Under the pieces are notes generated by a model. That model saw only the letters and a program-made list of their open reading frames with translations, was not told the origin of the DNA and ran no database searches. This document shows positions 11,121 through 21,300 of a stretch of DNA of 64,000 nt, one piece after another. A program made the position numbers and the translations under genes. This DNA comes from Haematococcus lacustris (lineage: Eukaryota > Chlorophyta > Chlorophyceae > Chlamydomonadales > Haematococcaceae), in the NCBI GenBank assembly GCA_030144725.1, contig JASKMD010000008.1, forward strand, positions 13,720,915 through 13,784,914, in the 5' to 3' direction. Position 1 is the stretch's first letter. Each line of letters begins with the position of its first letter.

Positions 11121-11691
11121 ATACGTTTTGGAGCTTTATGATCGGCGTTACCCTTTGCGACCCCGTCGCCTGACAGTCAGCCAAGCCACCCCAGCATCAC
11201 GTTCAGCTGTTAATAGCTAAGCATAGTAGGCCCTGGTGTATTGACATCTGACCTCAGCTTGCCTCAGCTTGGCCGATTGTGCAGCACATACCGTGCTATA
11301 GGCTGCTACGCCTGGGCCTTGGGTGCTCAACTCAACAGCCGCTTACAGCCCAGGTCCTTGTACCTTTTTTATAGGGCAGGAGCCACCGATCGACCAATGA
11401 CCAATCGACGACCATGCCATGGGTATAGGCTATACTATAGCTCCACTCAGCGCCACGGGGCCTTTCCTGCCCGTTGCGGCTGAGTTGCAGCCCCCTTGTC
11501 CCTCACTAGGGCCTCCATTTCAGCTGGATCAGTAGTACCCACTAGCAGCCACTAGCGGGAATGTACTAGTGGGCAATAGTGACCCGACTCAAACAGTGTT
11601 ATTGGGCTGTGTGGAGTAAACCCAGTGCACATGGCACATGAGCCGCCTACCACCTACATTATTGCCTGACCCCTAAGGGCTATTGTGTAGA
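11121..11691. other. Repeat-rich intergenic DNA with a degenerate Fanzor 3' end
   Basis: Segment 11340-11500 recurs at 14272-14421 (shared phrases CAGCCCAGGTCCTTGTACC and CAGCGCCACGGGGCC). No gene could be supported. Confidence 0.55.
11283..11375 (-). pseudogene. Degenerate Fanzor C-terminal end
   Basis: On the minus strand this matches the last codons of the Fanzor copies at 11.8 kb and 53.9 kb (the TGGGCCTTGGGTGCTC and TACAGCCCAGG phrases on plus). It is followed by the hairpin AGCAC/GTGCT at 11283-11297, at the position of the stop-codon hairpin of those copies. It has no open frame. Confidence 0.5.
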
Positions 11692-11769
11692 GTTGGCATG
11701 ACAAAACATGCACTAATTGTAAGCTGATGACAGCTCAAGAGGGGGGGGGGGGGCACACACTACTGTGCC
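11692..11769 (-). ncRNA. Conserved Fanzor 3' flank and stop-codon hairpin (candidate guide-RNA scaffold)
   Basis: Minus strand. A 6-bp stem GGCACA/TGTGCC (11752-11769) encloses the Fanzor TAG stop in its loop. It is followed by a C-run and by AGCTGTCATCAGCTTACA. The same flank is found at 40607-40700, and a weaker version at about 53890-53938. In TnpB and Fanzor systems the guide (omega) RNA scaffold is encoded at the 3' end of the nuclease gene and overlaps it. The assignment is by position and conservation only. Confidence 0.4.
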
Positions 11770-12400
11770 TCAGCAGGCTGCTGCTGCTGCTGCTGGGCCT
11801 TTGGTGGCTTGTCTCGCAGCCGCTTGTAGCCCAGGCCAGGGTACTCCTTGCCCTTGGCGGGCAGCGCTCCCTGGTCTGGCCAGAAGCACAGCTCCAGCGG
11901 CCGCCACCTGCTCTTCCCAATGCGCAGCATGTTCAGAGCTGCATTTCAGTCCCTGTCCAGCCATCTGCCTGGCTGTGGTGCTGGCTTGGCTTTGGCAGCC
12001 TTGCCCTTGCCCTTGCCTTTGCCCTTGGTGGGCTCAGCTGCCGGCTCAGCCTTGGTGCGCTTGCTGCGCTTGGCTGGAGGGGGAGTGCTGGGCCCTGGCT
12101 CTGAGGCTGCTGGCTGTGTGGCTGCCTGGCTGCTGCGTGGGGCCTGTGGGGTCTTGCGGGGGGCCACTACAGGGCACCATATCAGGCCCCGCACTGGCTG
12201 GTCACGCTCCTGGCTCCAGGCTGGGCGCAGCAGGCGCTGTTTCACCTGGCCTGCTGGGGGCTTCCAGCCTGCAGGCCTGGTGGCACTGAGGTTGTCCAGC
12301 TCCTCCTCACAGGGCTGCTGGCCATTCACTGCTGAGCTGACCCGGGTGGTGCGGTGCTCATCCACAAGCACGCGTCGGACATTTTCCCCCCCGCCGATCC
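11760..12400 (-). pseudogene. Fanzor (eukaryotic TnpB-like) C-terminal half with a nonsense codon
   Basis: Reading from high to low coordinates: VLVDEHRTTRVSSAVNG (RuvC-II/zinc-ribbon side), RPAWSQERDQPVRGLIWCP, a Lys/Gly/Ala-rich linker (KGKGKGKGKAAK), then GRWLDRD, the RuvC-III motif. Directly after DRD a TGA (11948-11946) replaces the expected Cys codon. The frame beyond it is intact: NAALNMLRIGKSRWRPLELC ... KGKEYPGLGYKRL ... and a terminal Gln run. Upstream of about 12400 the homology stops in unrelated sequence containing several TCGATGGGG phrases, so RuvC-I and the N-terminal half are absent. A single stop in otherwise preserved codons suggests recent decay. Confidence 0.8.
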
Positions 12401-12639
12401 CGCCTCGATCGTTGACCGATGAGGGGGACCGACGCCGGCTACTATCGATCCAAAATCTCGATGGGGTACGCTGTCGAATCGATGGGGGTATCGATTTGTG
12501 TGATTTTGAGGCATGTTCGAGGCATGTTTCAGGCATGTTCGAGTCGGCTTCATCCATCGATTCTATGGGGTGTCGATAGTTCCAAGACACTCATCGATGT
12601 TACACTGGCTTAATGCCAAAGCACAAGACCTACGTGAAT

Positions 12640-13095
12640 GCTGACTGCACTAGTGCCCCGCAACACAACACCAACAATAACACCACCACCAAGGCCAACA
12701 CAACACCACCACCACCAACAGCAACATGACCAACTACCAACAACACCAGCAACAAGCCATGTCGCACACCTAGCACGGACTGGCAACCACCCAAGTGCTT
12801 GGCTTGGCTTGTCTGTCCCACTGGCTTGGCTGTCTCCTTGAGAGAGGGATGGGATGGGTCATTGTCGTGTGTGGGCATGGCATGGCTAGTGAGGGTTGTG
12901 TTGGCTGCTACTACTAGCGCTGGCTCCAGGCTGCCCGCTCCAGGCTGCCCGATGGGGTTGGGGGGAAGTAGACGGGGTTGCGGACTGGTGGTGGTGGTGG
13001 GACAGCAGAGGGACAGAGGAAGAGGCCAAGGGGCAGGAGGCCAGCTGGGCTGGGTGTCAGCTACTTACCGGCAGTTGGTTAGCCACTCCTTGGAT
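12640..13095 (+). repeat. Segmental repeat, copy 1 (copy 2 at 14030-14275)
   Basis: Both copies have ACAAGCCATGTCGCACA, then GGGGAAGTAGAC, then GAGGCCAAGGGGCAGGAGG, then a CCGGCAG/GGTTAGCCACT end, in the same order. The first copy also contains CAA/CCA-rich microsatellite. No gene. Confidence 0.7.
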
Positions 13096-13136
13096 TGGTT
13101 AGGGAGAAGAGGGAGAAGGGGGAGAAGAGAGGACAG

Positions 13137-13410
13137 GCCAACAAAACTCATTCAACAAGGAACAACATGTTGGACTGTGGGTAATCTCACTCAGCTACTC
13201 CAAACAAGTTGAAGCAACCTCGGTCGCACCCTTGATGAACACAAACCCCAAATCGATGGCACGTTCCGGGGGCAAACCCCCCGACCATTGGGCACACCAT
13301 CAAAACTAACAGCTTTACGCTTATATGGCTACCAGCCCGTTGCACTAGCAAACACTAGTGAACTAGCAAGGAGCCCTAGAGTGAGCCATGGCTCTAGGGC
13401 TCGGGTAGGG
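13137..13410 (+). repeat. Dispersed repeat family R1, copy 1
   Basis: Shares AACAAGGAACAACATGTTGG, ATCTCACTCAGCTACT and CATCAAAACTAACAGC with 61445-61640 (+) and with 32205-32490 (inverted). Copies 1 and 2 also share a 3' part with CACTAGTG palindromes and end in a hairpin (AGCCCTAGAG / CTCTAGGGCT, 13374-13403). No coding capacity was recognised. Confidence 0.75.
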
Positions 13411-13609
13411 ATGGACGCTCCACGAGGAAGCTCCATTATTGCTGCAGGTTTATTAATCGCTGCTGCTTTTGGCGATACCTGCACGCACATAGGGCCACGG
13501 TATATGCTTAGTGTGCGGGGCTATGTGCGGGGCAACAAATGCAACCAGGGCAACTTGTGGGGGCTGTGTGCGATGTTTAGTGTGCGGGGCTTGCTTAGAG
13601 TGCGGGGCA

Positions 13610-13905
13610 ACCAGGGTGTGTTGGACAACAAGTGCGGGGCTGTGTGCGGGGCAACCAGGGTGTGTTGGACAACAAGTGCGGGGCTGTGTGCGGGGCAACC
13701 AGGGTGTGTTGGACAACAAGTGCGGGGCTGTGTGCGGGGCAACCAGGGTGTGTTGGACAACAAGTGCGGGGCTGTGTGCGGGGCAACCAGGGTGTGTTGG
13801 ACAACAAGTGCGGGGCTGTGTGCGGGGCAACCAGGGTGTGTTGGACAACAAGTGCGGGGCTGTGTGCGGGGCAACCAGGGTGTGTTGGACAACAAGTGCG
13901 GGGCA
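13610..13905. repeat. 44-bp tandem minisatellite, about 6.5-7 copies
   Basis: Units containing GGTGTGTTGGACAACAAGTG recur every 44 bp (13616, 13660, 13704 and so on) with almost no variation. Because 44 is not divisible by 3 and the unit lacks stops, all frames on both strands stay open. The long frames here are therefore not evidence of genes. Confidence 0.9.
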
Positions 13906-14029
13906 AGGGAGCAAGGGGCAAGTGGCTTACCTTTCAGAGAGGCCTGGCCGTTTGCCATTCTACGGGGCCGTGTACCATTATTTACGAATTGCAACAACAA
14001 CAGAAACAAGAACACCAAGATTAACACAC

Positions 14030-14275
14030 CAAGGTGATACCACACCACACCACCACCAACAAGCCATGTCGCACAACAAGCACGGCCTGGCAAATCCAAG
14101 CTGCCCGCTGGGGTGGGGGGAAGTAGACAGGGTGGCGGACTTGCTAAGGGCAGCAGAGGAAAGGAGGAAGGGGGATAGGAAGAGGCCAAGGGGCAGGAGG
14201 CAAGTTGGGCTGGGCTGGGCTGGGCTGGGTGAGCTGGGTCAGCCGCCTACCGGCAGGCGGTTAGCCACTTATTAG
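14030..14275 (+). repeat. Segmental repeat, copy 2
   Basis: Second copy of the 12640-13095 segment. It is followed at 14272-14421 by the block also present at 11340-11500. Confidence 0.7.
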
Positions 14276-14561
14276 AGGCTTACAGCCCAGGTCCTTGTAC
14301 CTTTTCTATAGGGCAGGAGCCACCGCTCGACCATGCCATGGGTATAGGCTATACTATAGCTCCACTCAGCGCCACGGGGCCTTTCCTGCCCGTTGCGGCT
14401 GAGTTGCAGCCCCCTTGTCTGGAGAAGAGAGGGACAGGCAGGAGAGGGAGAAGAGGAATGAGATTGGGCAGGGAGAAGAGGGACAAGAGGGGGCTACTTC
14501 CTGGCTGCTGGGTAGGGTAGGGAGGGGACTCCGAAAGTGAGGGGGAGGGGGGAAATGGGGG

Positions 14562-15061
14562 NNNNNNNNNNNNNNNNNNNNNNNNNNNNNNNNNNNNNNN
14601 NNNNNNNNNNNNNNNNNNNNNNNNNNNNNNNNNNNNNNNNNNNNNNNNNNNNNNNNNNNNNNNNNNNNNNNNNNNNNNNNNNNNNNNNNNNNNNNNNNNN
14701 NNNNNNNNNNNNNNNNNNNNNNNNNNNNNNNNNNNNNNNNNNNNNNNNNNNNNNNNNNNNNNNNNNNNNNNNNNNNNNNNNNNNNNNNNNNNNNNNNNNN
14801 NNNNNNNNNNNNNNNNNNNNNNNNNNNNNNNNNNNNNNNNNNNNNNNNNNNNNNNNNNNNNNNNNNNNNNNNNNNNNNNNNNNNNNNNNNNNNNNNNNNN
14901 NNNNNNNNNNNNNNNNNNNNNNNNNNNNNNNNNNNNNNNNNNNNNNNNNNNNNNNNNNNNNNNNNNNNNNNNNNNNNNNNNNNNNNNNNNNNNNNNNNNN
15001 NNNNNNNNNNNNNNNNNNNNNNNNNNNNNNNNNNNNNNNNNNNNNNNNNNNNNNNNNNNNN
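14562..15061. other. Assembly gap (500 N)
   Basis: Exactly 500 unresolved bases, a conventional gap size of unknown true length. It lies between the repeat-rich block and the 3' end of the callose synthase. Confidence 0.99.
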
Positions 15062-15397
15062 CCTCGTAAGACCTCGTGTTACAGATGAGAAAGAAGATTG
15101 TTTTCTGGAATCCACACAACTGACATAATGCATTGAGAAATGTTACTTGCTGGCAGGTACTGGCCATTTATCCCAAGAGATAATATTGGAGGGGTCAGCA
15201 CAGCTGCTTGTGCACATGTCTATTGCCCCATGCGTTGAAGATTGAAACTGCCAGCTTGTCTGAATCGAACTGCCAGTCTGTTATGTGTTGTGTTATGTGC
15301 TGTACAACGGGTTGACAAATACTGTGCTGCGCTGCGCTCCTGAAAGTATGTCGACCTGGCTGTTCACCCGGGAACCGGGACCGGCACTGGAACCCAG

Positions 15398-18300
15398 TCA
15401 AAGCGCCCGGTCGAGGGACACCACGTCGTCCACGTAACGACGGTTACGTTGCTGCTGCATGCGCGCGTTGACCAGGTTGACTGCTCGTGATCGGGGCACC
15501 GCCGTGGGCGGCGGCGCGGCCACTACCGCTGCCCCGACTGCGTTCTCGAGCGTGGGTGAGTGTGGCTGCAACGCCGCCTGGTCTGCCTTGGTCAGCCCAA
15601 TGGTGCGCACAAGCTGGCCACGTCGAATGCTCTTAGCGAAAGTCGGGTTGAAGAGCAGCAGGTTCTGCAGCCAGCCTACGATGCCGATGAAGGACAGAAG
15701 AGCCAACACCGCCAGCAGGATGTAACCGATCTGCAAGCACATGTCAGCGAGGCAGGCGGCATTAGCACCGGCAGCGCACTTTTGAACCCTGGTTGCATCA
15801 GCAATTGGTGCAAGTGCAGTACGCAGCTGCCTTGCCTGCAGACCGGCTCTTGTTGCTGAACACTATTGCCCCTACCCCTGCTCAAGTGCTGTTCAGGCCA
15901 CTCACCACGCAGTCCAGAGCCAGGAAGCCAGCATCGACAAATGCGCGAGCAGCTGGGGTGCGTGTTGCCATTTGTGTGGCTGCCCGATGCACCACTGCCA
16001 GCAGGTTTAGGTTGGCGTACAGGATCAGGCCCAGGTTCTGGATGCCGCTGCCGCTGTAGAACTGGCTGAGTCCGACCAGGTAGCCGATGATGAAGAGCAC
16101 GCACACCACTGCGACCCAGAAGCTGTACAGGCGCCACGAGCGGCGGTTGGCTGCGTTGTGGAAGCGTGCCGACGCCTTGATGGTGAGGCCCAGCAGCAAC
16201 CAGATGATGAGCGTGAAGATGATGAAGGTGAGGTAGGGCGAGCGCAGTAGGGAGGGGCCCACGGTGATGCTGACGTCCAGACGTGACACGGCGGCCAGGG
16301 TGAGCAACAGCAGTGGCGAGCACTGGGTAATCACGGCCAGGATCACGTTCCCCCAGTGGCTGGTCTGGTGCCCGCGGTCGTTGCGTAGGCGCGACAGCTG
16401 CTTGCGGTTCCACGTGTGCCAGCTGGTGCCGGTGCCGGGGTCGACTTCGCCGCGCAGCCAAGCCGCCCAGCAACCGAAGTCGCGCTTAACCTTGGTCACA
16501 CTGAAGGTCATAGGGTTGAACCTGCAGCCACGGCAAGTGCGTCGGGCCTGGCATCCGAGGCATAGCAGTAGGCTGAAGGTGCCGATGTAGCACCAGGCGG
16601 AAGGGCACACTAGGGCACAACCTAGGGGTATTGAGGGATGGTGGTGGCCGCTAGGGATGGTGGTGGCTGAGTTGGTTTGGTGGGTTGGGTTGGGCGTTGT
16701 GCTGACAACCCTTAAGATCACCCACCAGAAGGGTGAGAAGATCAAGGAAGCAGCCACCAGGAAGGTGCCCCAAGTCAGGCCGCCAACATAGCAGTCCTCG
16801 CCTGCAGCAGCATGCATGCCCACAGAACCCGCTCACTCTTGGTGTGCATGCGTTCAAGTGTGTGCGTCTGCACCTGCCACTTGTGCAGTACACATAGCAG
16901 TTCAATGTCTACAGCAGGTGCAGCTGTCACTGCCACTGTGACTGTTTAGGGCAGGTGGCAGCTGATGGGCGGTATGACACTCACAGTTGTTGAAGAAATA
17001 CATGAGGATGGCTAGGGACAGCAGCTCCACTCCCAGGTAGATGTGGGAGCGAGCGTAGTTGGTCCTGCGTCGGCACAGCAGACCAAGACACTTGCCGCAA
17101 GGCCCACAAAGCCACAACGCCCACAGTGGGTAGATTAGACCTTGGTGTGGGTCATGACGTGCGCTGCTGGTAACGGGGTGGGCAGCAGGGTAAAGTGGAC
17201 AGGGGCAGTGGGTGTGGGTGAGGTGCAGAGGTGCAGAAGGGATGGGAGTGGATTGTGACATGCAGCATGCAGGCCCACTGACCAGACTTTCAGAAACTGG
17301 GAGGTGGTGAGTGAGAAGCCGCGCCCAGTGCCAATGTACTGGGCTCCTCCATGCGCCATGTCATCAAAGAAGTAGAAAGCGGTGGTCTGCTGCTTGAAAA
17401 TGAAGAAGGCAAAGGACCCTGCCACAATCTGCTGAATCAGAATTGCGAACGCCCGCAGAAAGCCATGCTCCAGGGCCAGCTCAGCAATGTAGGGGATGAG
17501 GGACAGCATGCCCAGCTGAAGAACATTCTCCACACGCAGTGCGTCATACATCGTCACGGTCTGGACTGGCTTGGAGTTTGGGTCACGAGGATTGAGTGGA
17601 GGGGTGGTGGTGACTGTGTAGATGGCATCTGCCCGGGCTAGGGCAAAGAAGACCAGGGCAAAGATCTGGGCGTACACGGTGTGCATGATGAGCCAGTTGA
17701 CGACATAGTAGCCCATGCCGCTGTGGTAAAAGTGCAGTAGGCGCACGGGGTCAAGGCGGGAGGCCAGGCGCCACAGGTCTCGGCTGATCATGACCTCGCC
17801 AGCTCCTCCTGAGATCTTGATCTCGAATGCATTGATGGAGTCAAGGCCCATGTCGCGACCCTTGCCCACGCGCATGTACCTGAGCAACGGGGACGTGACT
17901 GGTGCATAGTAGTATGGGCTGATGTGTGAGGAGTAGGGCTGGTGCATGGAGACATGGGTTGGTGCATGGAAACATGGGCTAGTGTGTACGTCAGTGTACG
18001 ATCAGCCTGAGCCTGCATGCAGGTGCAGTGGTTCTTTCCTGTGCTTTGCTCTGGCAAGAGGTTGAACCACTCACTCTCTGTACTTGATGCGCCCGCCCCT
18101 CAGCGTGTGGTTGAAGCCACCAAAGATGTCCTCACTGATATGCAGCTGGCGCGTTGCCTTGGAGGGCCCGCCCTGCAGCCAATCAGCCAGTTGCTTGGCA
18201 AGATGAGCTAGCCAACACACTTATCAGATAAAATAACAATTAGCCTAACAACGCGATGGTCAGGCAGGCAGGCAGCCAGGTAGCCAGGCAGGCAGCCAGG

Positions 18301-21300
18301 CGGACGGGCGGGCGGGCAACAAGCTCACCCGTGTGATGATGTGCAGCTTATTCATGAGGTCAGGGTGGCCGTAGTGCATTCGCACGTTGCCCGGGGTGTC
18401 CATGGTACGCTGGACGATGGTGCCAAAAGCAAACTCCGCAGCCGCAGCAAAAGATCCTAGAGCTCCTGCCTGCGACCAGCAACAGCATGCCGCCGCAGGT
18501 GTGGAAGGGCAGAAGGGCAGAGGCTGAGGCAGGCGGGCAGGCAGGCACACTGTCAAGTAGGCCGACAGTGAACAGCCAACAGGCCAATAGGCTGAGCCGT
18601 CATTGTATGCTCACCTTGTCGGAGAAGATGTCCTCGCAGAACCCTACAATGGCTGTGGGTTTCTCAGCTCTGCGCTTCTTGACCAGTGCTCGCTGCATGT
18701 CACGCCCAGAGGCGTTGGGCAGCAGGGCCAAAGGGGCTGTCACGGCCCTGGCATCTGCAGCAACCATGTAGCAGGCACGGTAAGCGATCAACTGGTGCAT
18801 TGCTGGCCCAGCGCCAGCTGCTATCAAGACCCGGCTAATAGGGAAACACTGTCGAGGGTGCCATTTAGCTGAGCTAGCTGGATGGCTAAGCTGCTAATGG
18901 TGGCGGTGGTGGTGATGCTGCCACTGGTGCTGGTCCTGCTGCACACTCACTGTTGACTTCGGGCTCCAGCTCCCCCAGCATGTTGCGCATCTTGAACGCC
19001 TCAGCCAGGCAGTTGTCCTGGTTCATGTCAATAGTCTGGAGGCCCTCACCCAGGCAGAAGATGATGGCATGGTTCTGGTTCTCCGGCTTGCCCTCACCAA
19101 TCACCACCCCACGCTGGCTGTATCTGCAAGGAGAGAAGGGGCGGCAGGGACGGCTAGGAGCACGTGCTTGGCCCATGGAGCTCTTGCCCATGGCCCATAG
19201 AGTCTCTGCCTCTCCTGCCCATAGCCCCTGGAGCCCCTCTGCCTCCCCAGGCCTGCCATGCCATGACAGCTCAAACAGCCTGGTGCCATTCACAGGGTAG
19301 CTGGCTAGAGCGCTGAGCAGCTGAGTTTGCCATACCACACTGCCAGTGGCTTACGCAGCCTGGCGCCATTCAAAAGGTAGCTGAGCTGGTGGACCAAGGT
19401 AGGCAGGGTGAGATGTGCAAGACGTTGGGGCAGTTCCGCCGGGCCCACCTGTTGTGCGGCAGCCGCACCCGGTACAGCTCTTCGACGCGTTGAGCGCACA
19501 CGAACTCGGCCGACTCCCAGGCGGCAGGGGGGCCGCGGCGTCCTTGGATCAACACGCTGTACTGCGCCAGGGCTCCGCCGCATGCAGTGCCAGCTGCGAG
19601 GACACAGTGCGTCAGCACCACGGTTAGCCATACAGACCCAGGCGGCAGGCGGGCAGCGCGTCTCGGAGCCAGCGAGGGCCGGGCCATTCCTTACCGGGTG
19701 TGACCGCGCCGTTGGGACCACCTAGCGCTAGTGGCGCGAAGTCCAGGAACGCCACCTTGAGCTTGTCATACACCTCCAACAGCACATCCACACCTTCGGC
19801 CAGCCATCGGTTGCGGAGCTCCCGCGCATTGCGGTTACGCCCATAAACCTGCAAGGAACGACCGCCATCGCCCCCATCAGGTTCAAGGCGGGGCTGGGAG
19901 GCGGGCAGTGCTGGTAGCTGGGTGCATCTACCACGTACCTGCGATGAGACGACGTAAGAGAACTTGGAGGACACCAGGTCGTCGATCCAGGCGTCGTACT
20001 GCGACCGTGCCATGTTCGGCGGGCAGGGCTGCTCCAGCCGCGCCAGTACCCTCAGCGCCTTGTCGTAGCTCATCATGCCGCGCACTGTGCGAGCCTGTAA
20101 GCAGCACGACGCAGCGCACCACCGTGTGGCCAACAGGGAAGCACTGCAAGGCCTTCCATGTCAGGCGGCGAGGCACGCGTGAGAACTCGCAAGGCCGCCA
20201 AGGCCCACTCCAGCACAGGGGCCCCGCACCACCGCAACTGCTGCCACTTGAATTGATCACCCTACCCACCAGCAGCTGGCCCCGGAAGGATGCCCACAGC
20301 TGCAGCTCCAGTGCCAGGTCGGCCAGGGGCCCTGCCGGTGCGAATGCCTCCTCGCTCACTGCCTGAAGATTCACGCCCAGCCTGCTGCCCAGCCGCTCCT
20401 TGAAGTGCTCCCAGTCGTCAGGAAAGACTGACCGCAGGAAAGCCATGAGCGACACCTGGTCCTCGCTCTCTGTTAGCAAGTCAGACATGCCAGCAGCCGC
20501 GGGGCGAGCACCGGCCAGGGCATGGGGCCCGGGGCCGCCAGCAGTGGGTGCGCTGGGGTCAGGGCAGCCTGTTTGGCTGGCGGCATGGCTCATGCTCAAG
20601 GGGTACAGCACATCCTCCTCATAGCAGGGTGTCAGCACTGTCCAGCTCAGCATCTCATCCTGCGCCGCAACAGCAGCAAAGGGATGAGGGTCATCGCTGG
20701 CATGACATGCAGCACCAGCACCAGCACAGGCATCCAGGTCACCACAACCAGCATATCACACATGTCACGAACACAGGCAATGCAGGCATGCAAGGGACCT
20801 TCTCCATGAGCCCCTCCAAGCCCCTGGCTCTCTGTTGTCGTGAAGACCTGGAGACATCTACCGGCATGGGCTGCCATGAGCGGTTATTGCAGTTGTGACC
20901 ATGCAGCGGCCAGCTTGCCCTCCCCTCTCACCAGTGCGACTGGCTTGGCCAGCTGCTTGTTGGCCAGGCTGCTCATGAAGAAGGTGAGCAGACGCTGCGC
21001 CTCAGTGGACTGGGGACGGGCAGCCGCCGGGGTCAGGGTCAGCATCTTGAGCAGCACCGACACCGCCTGCGCAGCCAGCCAGGCAGCAGCAACAGCCAGG
21101 CCCCCTTGCTGCCAGGCCATCGCAACAGATGCAGCTGTGACCTGGCCCACTCCCTACTCTGCCCATTGAAGCAGCAGGGACTCCACAGCCCTAGGTTGTC
21201 CTAGGCTGCCTACACTGCCATGGCTTGCTCAGGCCGCCCTCTACCATTCAGACCACCCGCCTGGCCCACCTTCTGCACCATGGTGGCGTCACACAGGCCG

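Noticed and set aside
13610..13905. CRISPR array (also considered for 30766-32195)
   Set aside because: Units are contiguous without unique spacers, there are no cas genes, and the genome is eukaryotic.
13288..14275. A 250-codon Cys-rich repeat protein over the 44-bp minisatellite
   Set aside because: The unit length is not divisible by 3 and every frame on both strands is open, so openness carries no information.
14349..15167. Open frames crossing the run of N
   Set aside because: They span the assembly gap and have no real sequence content.
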